Source: an uncultured Roseburia sp.
GTDB lineage: Bacteria; Bacillota; Clostridia; Lachnospirales; Lachnospiraceae
DNA length: 37,649 bases
Direction: 5' to 3'
Assembly (NCBI GenBank): GCA_930989305.1
Contig: CAKNLF010000011.1
Span: 1 to 37,649, forward strand
A program made the translations under genes and the position numbers. Positions 16,113-23,344 of the stretch are shown here, one piece after another; position 1 is the stretch's first letter; each line of letters starts with the position of its first letter. A model generated the notes under the pieces. It searched no databases and was not told where the DNA came from. It saw nothing but the letters and a program-made list of their open reading frames with translations.

Positions 16113-16874
16113 ATGATTTTGTATTTTACAGGTACAGGCAACAGCCGCTATGTTGCGGATTATCTGTCAAAGCTGACGGATGATGAGCTGGTCTGTATCA
16201 ATGATTATTTAAAAGAAAATAAAAAAGGCGAAACATTTACATCAAACCGCCCGTTTGTTTTTGTTACGCCGGTTTACGCATGGAGAATCCCCAGGATTGT
16301 ATCCATGTTTATTGCTTCCAATAAATTTGTCGGAAATCAAAAAGCATATTTTGCCGTAACGTGCGGAGACAGCATCGGGAACGCGGAAAAGTACATACGA
16401 AGGCTCTGCGATATCAAAGGCTTTCATCATATGGGAACCGCGCAGATCCGTATGCCGGAAAATTATCTTGCCATGTTCAACGTACCGGATGAATCCACAT
16501 GTAATAAGATTATCAAAAACGCTTCTTATCCTATTCGGAAACTGGCGGATTCCATCAACAGCGAAGGCACTCTTGCCCCGGTAAAAGCTTCCATTGCGGG
16601 AATAGTGGAAAGCGGCATTGTAAACGGTCTTTTCTATAAATTCCAGATAAAGACCAGCGGTTTCCACGTAACAGATAAATGTACACGGTGCCGGAAATGC
16701 GAAGAAGTCTGTCCTTTGAATAATATTTCATTTCTGGACAACCGTCCTGTGTGGGGCAACGAGTGCACCCACTGTATGGCCTGCATCTGCCGCTGTCCCG
16801 CAGAAGCCATCGAATACAAAAAGGCCTCCCTGGGACGAAGACGATATACAAATAACAAAGAAGTCACTTTATGA
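16113..16874 (+). CDS. EFR1-family flavodoxin-ferredoxin fusion
   Basis: From the ATG at 16113, with AAAGGAGG upstream, the protein has 253 aa. An earlier in-frame ATG at 16050 has no ribosome site. The N-terminus ILYFTGTGNSRYVAD is the FMN phosphate-binding loop of flavodoxins. The C-terminus has two 4Fe-4S clusters, CTRCRKCEEVCP and CTHCMACICRCP. Such single-chain proteins move electrons between flavin and iron-sulfur carriers in anaerobes; partners are usually unknown. It is a one-gene unit with its own strong terminator. Confidence 0.92.
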   Translation: MILYFTGTGNSRYVADYLSKLTDDELVCINDYLKENKKGETFTSNRPFVFVTPVYAWRIPRIVSMFIASNKFVGNQKAYFAVTCGDSIGNAEKYIRRLCDIKGFHHMGTAQIRMPENYLAMFNVPDESTCNKIIKNASYPIRKLADSINSEGTLAPVKASIAGIVESGIVNGLFYKFQIKTSGFHVTDKCTRCRKCEEVCPLNNISFLDNRPVWGNECTHCMACICRCPAEAIEYKKASLGRRRYTNNKEVTL

Positions 16875-16922
16875 TCTTCTTGCTGACAGCTCCATCGGAT
16901 CCCCAAATATCATATACTTTTC

Positions 16923-16961
16923 AAAAAAAGCAGGAGATACAAATGTATGCCCTGCTTTTTC
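16923..16961. terminator. Terminator after the EFR1 gene
   Basis: AAAAAAGCAGG and CCTGCTTTTTC enclose an inner ATAC-AAAT-GTAT stem. The A-run and T-run make it work in both directions. The following 80 bases up to the next promoter hold nothing recognisable. Confidence 0.88.
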
Positions 16962-17039
16962 TTATGAATACCTATGGAATCCCAGTTGGTCCAAAAGGAA
17001 GGATGTTTCGCCCTATTGGAAGAAGTGTCTCCCCGGTTA

Positions 17040-17068
17040 TTGACTTATACAGATAATTTTTATATTAT
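17040..17068 (+). promoter_or_regulatory. Promoter of the LVIVD-repeat gene
   Basis: TTGACT (17040-17045), 17-bp spacer, TATTAT (17063-17068), within a very A/T-rich stretch. Confidence 0.7.
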
Positions 17069-17093
17069 ATATTATATATCATAAATACGTTAA

Positions 17094-17134
17094 AAACCCT
17101 GTGCTATTCACGGGTTTCGTGATCTGATGATCAC
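17094..17134 (+). promoter_or_regulatory. Two tandem hairpins in the 5' leader of the LVIVD gene
   Basis: First AAACCC ... GGGTTT with an inner GTG/CAC (17094-17117), then a perfect GTGATC-TGAT-GATCAC (17119-17134), ending 17 bases before the AGGAGG. No U-tail follows. They may stabilise the mRNA or bind a regulator. Confidence 0.5.
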
Positions 17135-17162
17135 TTATATCAAACAAATAGGAGGTAAGATT

Positions 17163-18560
17163 ATGGCAGATAAATTTTATGCCAAAGGTCCGGGAAACAA
17201 CGGTTACATCAAGAATCTTGAAGTACTCTCCTTCTGCGGATGGGACAACAAAAGCGCAGCTTTCCAGATGCAGCTTTACAGGACAGAAGCCGGAAAATAT
17301 TATATTTACGGCTCCGGTTTCGGAGGTATCAAAGGTGCCAGCGTTGTGATCGCCGAGGTAACAGATCCGGAGCATCCGAGATTTGTAAACAGAATGTTTG
17401 CGTGTGATCCTGACGAATATCCTACAACTACGATTTCCAAAGTCCAGGTTGCTGAGGATAAACTGATCTGCGCTATGACAGCAGGATCCGGTCCAGACGC
17501 GCTGGTTGATCAGGGCGACGGCAAACCGGTAAAATCCCTGACAGGCATCTACATTTACTCCCTGAAAGAAGATCCGGAAAATCCGAAATTCCTGGGTTAC
17601 TGGGACTGTGGAGTACCAAACTCCATCGGCGTTCATCGTTTTATGTATAATGGAGGTCCTTACTGCTATCTTTCCTGCGAAGCAGACCGCTTTGAGGGAA
17701 TGATCATGCGTATCGTAGATATCTCTGATCCCGCCAACCCGAAGGAAGTGGGCAACTGGTGGTCTCCGGAACAGTTCGTAGACGGTTATCCGGGCAGAAC
17801 AGTAGATCACTCCGCTCCTCACGTTCCGTCCTTCATGGACAAAGGCTGGATGCATGGACCGCCATTCCGTCGTGACGATGGCATCATGGTATGCGGTTAC
17901 TGCGGAGACGGACTTTATGTACTGGATACTACAGATGTTACCAGACCGAAATGCCTGGGCAATCTGAAATTTATGCCCGCATTTTCCAGTCATCTGGCAG
18001 GTGCCCGTACACATACAGCACTTCCGCTGCCGGGACGTGATCTGGTAGTAGTAACAAACGAAGGCGAAAGATTCCAGTTCTTCCCCAAGGGATCTATCAA
18101 AGAAGCTCAGGCAATGAACAATCTTCACATGGTTGACATCAGTGATCCTACAAAACCGACACTGGTGGCAGAATTTCCTTATCCGGAAGTTCCGGAAGAT
18201 TTCCCATATCCGAACTTCAACGTTATGAATCTGGAATGCCAGGGTCCTTTCGGTCCCCACAACCTTCATGAGCCAATGAGCAACAAACCGTGGCTGGAGC
18301 AGAGAGGCGATCTTGTTTACTGCTGCTACTTTGCAGCCGGACTTCGTATCTTTGATGTATCCGATCAGTATTACATCAAAGAGCTTGCATATTTTATCCC
18401 GCCAAACCCGAACAAGACATCCGAAGAATCCTTCTTCCCTGGTCTTCCGGGTCCGAGAAACGCAATGACAGAAGACTGCTGCGTTGACGACAGAGGATAT
18501 ATTTATGTAACATGCTTTGACGATGGATTCTATATCTTAAAGAAAACTATCGATATGTAA
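17163..18560 (+). CDS. LVIVD-repeat (beta-propeller-like) cytoplasmic protein
   Basis: The ATG at 17163 follows AGGAGG by 8 bases and gives 465 aa; an in-frame ATG at 17127 lies in a hairpin and has no ribosome site. The protein repeats a short pattern ending in DISDPANPKEVG, DTTDVTRPKCLG, DISDPTKPTLVA and DVSDQYYIKELA, typical of LVIVD repeats that form a beta-propeller. There is no signal peptide. Histidines (VHRFM, VDHSAPHVP, SSHLAGARTHTALP, GPHNLHEP) and many cysteines might bind metal, somewhat like selenium-binding protein 56, but this is only a suggestion. A strong promoter, leader hairpins and terminator suggest high expression. The role is unknown. Confidence 0.8.
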   Translation: MADKFYAKGPGNNGYIKNLEVLSFCGWDNKSAAFQMQLYRTEAGKYYIYGSGFGGIKGASVVIAEVTDPEHPRFVNRMFACDPDEYPTTTISKVQVAEDKLICAMTAGSGPDALVDQGDGKPVKSLTGIYIYSLKEDPENPKFLGYWDCGVPNSIGVHRFMYNGGPYCYLSCEADRFEGMIMRIVDISDPANPKEVGNWWSPEQFVDGYPGRTVDHSAPHVPSFMDKGWMHGPPFRRDDGIMVCGYCGDGLYVLDTTDVTRPKCLGNLKFMPAFSSHLAGARTHTALPLPGRDLVVVTNEGERFQFFPKGSIKEAQAMNNLHMVDISDPTKPTLVAEFPYPEVPEDFPYPNFNVMNLECQGPFGPHNLHEPMSNKPWLEQRGDLVYCCYFAAGLRIFDVSDQYYIKELAYFIPPNPNKTSEESFFPGLPGPRNAMTEDCCVDDRGYIYVTCFDDGFYILKKTIDM

Positions 18561-18571
18561 AATCTGAAAAA

Positions 18572-18587
18572 GGGACCCTAAAGTCCC
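18572..18587 (+). repeat. Short hairpin after the LVIVD stop codon
   Basis: GGGAC-CCTAAA-GTCCC, just before the main terminator; probably a 3'-end stabiliser. Confidence 0.4.
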
Positions 18588-18593
18588 ATTAAT

Positions 18594-18636
18594 AAAAAAA
18601 CTGCAGTACGAAAATATTTCGTGCTGCAGTTTTTTA
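18594..18636. terminator. Terminator after the LVIVD gene
   Basis: AAAAAAACTGCAG-TACGAAA-ATA-TTTCGTG-CTGCAGTTTTTT: a long, nearly perfect stem with flanking A- and T-runs. Confidence 0.9.
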
Positions 18637-18660
18637 TCTGTCCCTCCTCCCCTCAATACA

Positions 18661-18710
18661 TTGACATAGTGTCAGTAAATGTGTATAATATTTTTATTGA
18701 CACAGTGTCA
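18661..18710 (+). promoter_or_regulatory. Consensus promoter with two palindromic operators
   Basis: TTGACA (18661-18666), 17-bp spacer and TATAAT (18684-18689) match the sigma-A consensus exactly. A palindrome TGACATAGTGTCA (18662-18674) overlaps the -35 box and a second, TGACACAGTGTCA (18698-18710), covers the expected start point; centres are 36 bp apart. Such 13-bp palindromes are typical of TetR-family sites. No TetR gene is in the window. It drives a broken gene. Confidence 0.85.
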
Positions 18711-18744
18711 GAAATACATTTGAAACAAGGAGGCACCGGCAGAT

Positions 18745-19132
18745 ATGGAATATACAAAACTTGGAACTACAGATATCACAGTATCAAAACTCTGCGTAGG
18801 CTGCATGAGTTTCGGCAAGGCAGGTACCCTTCATGACTGGACTGTAGACGAAACAGAAACAAGAGAACATCGTAAAACACGCTCTGGCAGAAAAATACGG
18901 CGTAAAAATGCAGCAGATCGCTCTGGCCTGGGAATGGGCAAAGGGCGTAGCTTCTCCGATTATAGGAGCTACAAAAGCATCCCATTTTGACGATGCTGCA
19001 GGGGCCTTTTCCGTAAAACTTACCGGGGAAGATATCGAATTTCTGGAAGAGCCCTATATTCCCCACAGAATCGTTGGAGCAATAAACGCAAATCCCCCGG
19101 AAGGCGTTAAGCTTCTGGATGAAAAGAAATAA
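18745..19132 (+). pseudogene. Aldo/keto reductase remnant with large internal deletion
   Basis: The ATG at 18745 (AAGGAGG upstream) opens with the normal AKR N-terminus (YTKLGTTDITVSKLCVGCMSFGKAG ... split here: about 40 residues). Near 18866-18875 the reading changes frame into a normal AKR C-terminus: KHALAEKYGVKMQQIALAWE, then SPIIGATK and PYIPHRIVGAI, ending at 19132. A full AKR of this type has about 320 residues; roughly 230 codons, including the catalytic Asp-Tyr-Lys-His set, are missing. The upstream frame would run on to about 81 residues. It cannot be an active reductase. Confidence 0.9.
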
Positions 19133-19214
19133 ATATTTTGCAGTTTTTCTGTCTATTTCTGATATACTTTCTTTTGCTTATTCATGACAATATGCTGCAA
19201 AGCAGTCCCGAAGC

Positions 19215-19787
19215 TCAGAATACTCCCAAATGATCCAGCAGGATCCTGGTTCCGATAAGAATAAGAATCACGCCTCCGGCCACTGCAGCTTTCTTTTTGA
19301 ACCTGCTGCCGAATATATTTCCGACAAATACACCGAACACGCAGAGTATAAATGTCACAATGCCTATGATCCCGGATGCTTCCAGGATCCGCACCTGCAG
19401 GAAGGCAAAGGTGATCCCCACAGCCAGGGCGTCGATACTGGTGGCAATGGCCATTAGGAACAGTTCTTTGATATCTAAAACGCTTTCTGTTTTTTCCACG
19501 CATTCCTCATCTTTTTCTCTCACTGCTTCCAGGATTGTTTTCAATCCCAGAAATGCCAGCAGGCCAAAGGCGATCCAGTGATCCACAGACTGGATATAGC
19601 TTTCAAACTGTCTGCCGAGAGCCCAGCCGATCACAGGCATTATAAACTGAAATCCTCCGAAAAATGCCGCAATGATCACACAATGCAGACGATTGATCTT
19701 TGTCATTCCAAGTCCTTTGCATATAGACACCGCAAATGCGTCCATAGCCAGTCCGATTCCGATCAGTATAAATTCAATCACGCTCAT
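19215..19787 (-). CDS. mntP: Manganese efflux pump MntP
   Basis: The 190-aa protein is almost all membrane, with six predicted spans in two repeats carrying the family motifs GIGLAMDAFAVS (N-half) and IATSIDALAVG (C-half), whose Asp residues lie in the transport path. MntP exports Mn2+ to prevent toxicity. The gene has its own promoter and a yybP-ykoY type Mn2+ riboswitch, so expression should rise with manganese. It converges with the AKR remnant; no clear terminator is seen in the 82 bases between. Confidence 0.94.
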   Translation of the reverse strand: MSVIEFILIGIGLAMDAFAVSICKGLGMTKINRLHCVIIAAFFGGFQFIMPVIGWALGRQFESYIQSVDHWIAFGLLAFLGLKTILEAVREKDEECVEKTESVLDIKELFLMAIATSIDALAVGITFAFLQVRILEASGIIGIVTFILCVFGVFVGNIFGSRFKKKAAVAGGVILILIGTRILLDHLGVF

Positions 19788-19846
19788 TCTTATTTCTCCT
19801 TACAGTCCTTTTTCTTTTGTCTCCCAGAAATTCCTTTCCTGGGCAA

Positions 19847-19990
19847 TAAAAAACGAGACCCACTATGCCCGTTTCAGGCATACATGAGTCTCATTTATTA
19901 AAATTTGCCAGGTTTTTACTGGGGTATAAAGCCCCATAACCAGTATGTTGACAAATCACACATTCGTGCAAACTACTCCCTCAAGAAGCT
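19847..19990 (-). promoter_or_regulatory. yybP-ykoY Mn2+ riboswitch in front of mntP
   Basis: Minus strand: GAGGGAGTAGTTTGC near the 5' end, then GTCAACATACTGG, a GGGG/CCCC hairpin and AACCTGGCAA match the yybP-ykoY aptamer layout as I recall it. It is followed by a terminator GAGAC ... TATGCC/GGGCATA ... GTCTC with six T (19892-19847). Mn2+ binding would favour antitermination. The downstream gene being mntP supports the call. Confidence 0.88.
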
Positions 19991-19996
19991 TTTTTT

Positions 19997-20025
19997 ACTA
20001 TATAGTTAATGATAAAATTTGTCAA
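19997..20025 (-). promoter_or_regulatory. Promoter of mntP
   Basis: Minus strand: TTGACA (20025-20020), 17-bp spacer, TATAGT (20002-19997). Confidence 0.82.
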
Positions 20026-20066
20026 CTTGTTTTTATACTATTTTTTGTTTCCAGTTGCATTCGCCT

Positions 20067-20639
20067 TTATTTGTTCATCAAACCTTTCCCGGCATCCCAT
20101 GCCTGTCCCACTTTGTCTTTGGAAACATAATATCCGAACTGAAACTGGTCAAAGATCAAAGCGTTCAGTTTTGACGGATCCACTTTTCCGTTTTCCGAAA
20201 GAACAGATTCCTCGGCGGCTGTATTGACGATCCTTCCGATAATTGCGTAAATATTTTCCGTCTGGACTACTTCCGCCAGTTCACATTCCATAACAACCGG
20301 AAATTCATCGATCACAGGGGCGTTCACAAACTGGCTTTTTACAGCAGTATAGCCTGTACGCTCAAATTTATCCGGCATGTTATTGCCTGTGGCGATACCG
20401 AAGAAATCCGCTGCCTCCATATGGGCCTGATCCGCAAGGCTGACTGTGAATGCTTTTGTTTTCAGGATATTCTGGGTTGTCTTGTGACCTTCACTGATAA
20501 ACAGGGCAATTTTATCTGATCCGCAGATCATTCCCCACGCAGCGTTCATTACATTTACTTTTCCCTCTTCGTCATATGCCGCAACCATCAGCACCGGCAT
20601 CGGATAAACCGCCTGTACCACGCCTAAATTTTTCTTCAT
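20067..20639 (-). CDS. Flavin reductase / flavoredoxin-like FMN-binding protein
   Basis: The 190-aa split-barrel flavoprotein starts PMPVLMVAAYDEEGKVNVMNAAW and continues with LFISEGHKTTQNIL and FTVSLADQAHMEAADFFG, the usual FMN-binding pattern of the flavin reductase family in anaerobes. It likely passes electrons from NAD(P)H or ferredoxin to a flavin or small acceptor; the partner is unknown. It is transcribed away from the SnoaL-like gene and shares a 245-base control region with it. Confidence 0.85.
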   Translation of the reverse strand: MKKNLGVVQAVYPMPVLMVAAYDEEGKVNVMNAAWGMICGSDKIALFISEGHKTTQNILKTKAFTVSLADQAHMEAADFFGIATGNNMPDKFERTGYTAVKSQFVNAPVIDEFPVVMECELAEVVQTENIYAIIGRIVNTAAEESVLSENGKVDPSKLNALIFDQFQFGYYVSKDKVGQAWDAGKGLMNK

Positions 20640-20689
20640 TTCCCTATGGCCTCCTTTATAAACAGATTTTCAAAAATGTCTGTAATATA

Positions 20690-20717
20690 ACTATACCTCT
20701 CTAAATAGAAAAAACAA
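20690..20717 (-). promoter_or_regulatory. Probable promoter of the flavin reductase gene
   Basis: Minus strand: TTGTTT (20717-20712), 16-bp spacer, TATAGT (20695-20690). The -10 box lies within one arm of the inverted repeat described next. Confidence 0.5.
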
Positions 20718-20756
20718 GTACGCACATTCAGGTGAGATACTTTCTCCAGGTATAGT
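20690..20756. promoter_or_regulatory. Inverted 9-bp repeats between divergent genes
   Basis: ACTATACCT at 20690-20698 and its exact inverse AGGTATAGT at 20748-20756 lie 49 bases apart in the gap between the flavin reductase and SnoaL-like genes. They could be two sites for one shared regulator. The remaining gap shows a TATACT at 20820-20825 without a good -35 box. Confidence 0.4.
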
Positions 20757-20884
20757 CAGAGAAACAGTCAAATTTTTGTTAATTTTCCCATTTTTTATAT
20801 GCTATTCTTCTTTTCATGCTATACTGAAAATACATAGTCTGTACATATCAGGACTCAAAACAAAATCTTTAAGGAGGGAATCAT

Positions 20885-21508
20885 ATGGAAAATTTAGAAA
20901 ACAGGATCCGTAGACTGGAAGATCTGGCGGAAATCGAGCAGCTTTTAAACAAATATATCTATATGCTCACTACGATGGATTTTGACAATATTTTTGATGA
21001 ATGCTTTTCTCAAACACGGGATGACGTATCTATTCAGGCTTCCGACAGCGGCGTTTATATTGGCCGGGAACATATCAAAGACAGATTCTTTGCCAAATTT
21101 ATGGGTTTTCTGAAGGAAGTACCCGGCGCTTTTACCATGCATCTGGCCTGCAATCCGGTCATTGAACTGTCACCGGATGGAAACCGCGCCCGTTCTGTGG
21201 CTTTGTCTCCGGGATGCGCTACAGATCCCCAGGTTCGGGATGCGCTCTGGATATGGGGTACGTTTTCCGATGAATACATCCGCGAAAACGGGAAATGGAA
21301 GATCCTTCACCACGCTTTCATTCCTTTATTCCGGACTCCTTATGAAAAAGGCTGGACAAAGCAGGCGGTAGGCACTCAGCTGTCCAAAGTATCCGGAGAG
21401 ATGGCGGACGCCCCTTCCCAGTTCTGGAACCCCTATGATATCAGCAAATCCGGCGATGAGCTCTGGGCTACCCTGCCGGATATCCGTTCCCTAAAAAAAT
21501 TTGACTGA
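20885..21508 (+). CDS. SnoaL-like / NTF2-fold protein
   Basis: The 207-aa protein starts with a helix (RIRRLEDLAEIEQLLNKYIY) and continues with the cone-shaped NTF2 fold of SnoaL-type proteins: GVYIGREHIKDRFF, MHLACNPVIELSPDGNRARS, FSDEYIRENGKWKILHHAF. The family includes dehydratases, isomerases and the bile-acid 7-alpha-dehydratase BaiE; a similar small-molecule lyase role is possible but the active residues cannot be assigned. AAGGAGG lies 8 bases before the ATG. It is divergent from the flavin reductase and ends about 70 bases before the tyrS promoter. Confidence 0.82.
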   Translation: MENLENRIRRLEDLAEIEQLLNKYIYMLTTMDFDNIFDECFSQTRDDVSIQASDSGVYIGREHIKDRFFAKFMGFLKEVPGAFTMHLACNPVIELSPDGNRARSVALSPGCATDPQVRDALWIWGTFSDEYIRENGKWKILHHAFIPLFRTPYEKGWTKQAVGTQLSKVSGEMADAPSQFWNPYDISKSGDELWATLPDIRSLKKFD

Positions 21509-21576
21509 TCCAGGCAATCTCCCGTTTCCGAAAATCCCAATGGCATCTGAATCAGCTGAATTTTAACCGCAAATTG

Positions 21577-21605
21577 TTGACAAATAATTTTTTATCAACT
21601 ATAAT
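21577..21605 (+). promoter_or_regulatory. Promoter of tyrS
   Basis: TTGACA (21577-21582), 17-bp spacer, TATAAT (21600-21605): a perfect sigma-A consensus. Confidence 0.92.
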
Positions 21606-21611
21606 ACGCCT

Positions 21612-21890
21612 ATCTGAACAGATACAGACAAATGCGTTGATCGAAACAAGTACGCATAAGCGAAACATACAGAAAGCTGCCGGGTGATGAGAGGCGCATG
21701 GGAAACTTATGGGGAATACATTCGGGAGCATCGCACCGAACAGAGATCTCAGTAGGCTGCGACGGCATGCAACCGTTAACATGCAGGGGTATTGCAGGAT
21801 ACCCGCTAAGGTTTCCGTTGTGAGGCGGAGATAAACAAAGGTGGTAACACGGGATATTGACTCTCGTCCTTTTATGGACGAGAGTTTTTT
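21612..21890 (+). promoter_or_regulatory. T-box riboswitch, tyrosine specifier, upstream of tyrS
   Basis: Stem I has AGTA then CGCATAAG, whose CATAAG pairs with CTTATG; the facing strand reads GGGGAA-TAC-A, placing a TAC (Tyr) specifier at 21717-21719. The T-box AAAGGTGGTAACACGGGA is at 21836-21853, followed by the terminator CTCTCGTCC-TTTTAT-GGACGAGAG with seven T. Uncharged tRNA-Tyr would switch tyrS on. The T-box and terminator stem are close in sequence to those of the metG leader. Confidence 0.94.
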
Positions 21891-21914
21891 TATTTTTATC
21901 AGGAGGAGATTACA

Positions 21915-23138
21915 ATGACAGTTTATGACGAATTAGTAGCCCGGGGACTGATCGCCCAGGTAACAGATGAAGAAGAAATCAAAGAACTTATCAACAACGG
22001 AAAAGCTACTTTTTATATCGGCTTTGATCCTACCGCCGACAGCCTCCATGTGGGACACTTTATGGCGCTGTGCCTTATGAAACGTCTGCAGATGGCAGGC
22101 AACCGTCCCATCGCGCTGATCGGTGGAGGCACCGGCATGGTCGGCGATCCTTCCGGCCGTACGGATATGAGACAGATGATGACAGTGGAAACCATCCAGC
22201 ACAACTGCGACTGTTTCAAAAAACAAATGGAACGGTTTATTGATTTTTCCGATGGCAAAGCGTTGATGGTAAACAACGCGGACTGGCTGATGAATCTGAA
22301 TTATATTGAACTGCTCCGGGAAGTGGGCCCCCATTTTTCCGTAAACCGCATGCTCACCGCGGAATGCTACAAACAGAGAATGGAACGGGGACTGAGCTTT
22401 CTGGAATTCAACTACATGATCATGCAGAGTTATGATTTTTATGAATTATACCAAAGATACGGATGCAATATGCAGTTCGGCGGCGATGACCAGTGGTCCA
22501 ACATGCTGGGCGGTACGGAACTGATCCGCCGTAAACTGGGCAAAAACGCTTACGCCATGACCATTACCCTGCTTTTAAATTCCGAAGGCAAAAAAATGGG
22601 AAAAACTCAGTCCGGCGCCGTATGGCTGGATCCAAACAAAACTTCTCCATTTGAATTTTACCAGTACTGGAGAAATGTAGGAGACGCGGACGTATTAAAA
22701 TGCCTGCGTATGCTTACCTTCCTTCCTCTGAAACAGATTGATGAAATGGATAAATGGGAAGGCAGTCAGTTAAATACAGCGAAAGAAATCCTTGCTTTTG
22801 AACTGACCAAACTTGTTCACGGTGAGGAAGAAGCCGCAAAGGCTCAGGAAAGCGCAAGAGCCTTATTCAGCGGCGGAAATGCCTCTGACATGCCCACTGC
22901 CGAGATCACAGAAGAGGATCTTCGGGACGGGAAAATAGATATTATGGGAATACTGGCCGCTTCCGGCCTGTGCGCAAGCCGTTCAGAAGCCCGCCGTGCC
23001 GTACAGCAGGGAGGCGTATCTGTAAACGGTGAAAAAGTAACTGATATTTCTACTGCTTATTCTCCGGAAGATATACAGAAAGAAGATTTCATTTTAAGAA
23101 GAGGGAAAAAGAGCTATAAAAAAATAATTTTTAAATAA
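21915..23138 (+). CDS. tyrS: Tyrosyl-tRNA synthetase
   Basis: The 407-aa class I synthetase has the HIGH motif as LHVGHF near 45-50, the tyrosine-binding [10 protein letters not shown] and GGDDQWSNM, and the KMSKS loop as KKMGKT near 230. The last 65 residues are an S4 RNA-binding domain ([24 protein letters not shown] split over 340-370). AGGAGG precedes the ATG by 7 bases. It is a one-gene unit under the tyrosine T-box. Confidence 0.97.
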   Translation: MTVYDELVARGLIAQVTDEEEIKELINNGKATFYIGFDPTADSLHVGHFMALCLMKRLQMAGNRPIALIGGGTGMVGDPSGRTDMRQMMTVETIQHNCDCFKKQMERFIDFSDGKALMVNNADWLMNLNYIELLREVGPHFSVNRMLTAECYKQRMERGLSFLEFNYMIMQSYDFYELYQRYGCNMQFGGDDQWSNMLGGTELIRRKLGKNAYAMTITLLLNSEGKKMGKTQSGAVWLDPNKTSPFEFYQYWRNVGDADVLKCLRMLTFLPLKQIDEMDKWEGSQLNTAKEILAFELTKLVHGEEEAAKAQESARALFSGGNASDMPTAEITEEDLRDGKIDIMGILAASGLCASRSEARRAVQQGGVSVNGEKVTDISTAYSPEDIQKEDFILRRGKKSYKKIIFK

Positions 23139-23254
23139 AATATGGAAAAGGTATTGATTTTTTCCTGATTATAATTTATATTAGTAGTTGCAGAATACTG
23201 TTAATCTAATGTAACTATTAATTAACAGCATGAAAAGTGTCTAAAGCAACGACA

Positions 23255-23309
23255 GGAAAACACGATCTGAAGCATCCCCAACCAATCTGCTTCGGATCGT
23301 GTTTTTCCA
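23255..23309. terminator. Shared bidirectional terminator of tyrS and the tubulin-like operon
   Basis: GGAAAACACGATC(T)GAAGCA faces TGCTTC(G)GATCGTGTTTTTCC. Both strands carry a T-run, so it can end tyrS (plus) and the five-gene operon (minus). The 115 bases between the tyrS stop and the stem include TTGATT-17-TATATT (from 23155), so a small RNA ending here is conceivable but weak. Confidence 0.88.
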
Positions 23310-23344
23310 TTTTATCAATATTCAATTTGTCTGTTATCTGTTTT

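Noticed and set aside
17079-18269. 396-codon open frame on the minus strand opposite the LVIVD gene
   Set aside because: Cys- and His-rich shadow of a well-supported gene, no ribosome site, and no family resemblance.
21552-21782. 76-codon minus-strand frame over the tyrS leader
   Set aside because: It covers the promoter and T-box RNA and has no ribosome site.
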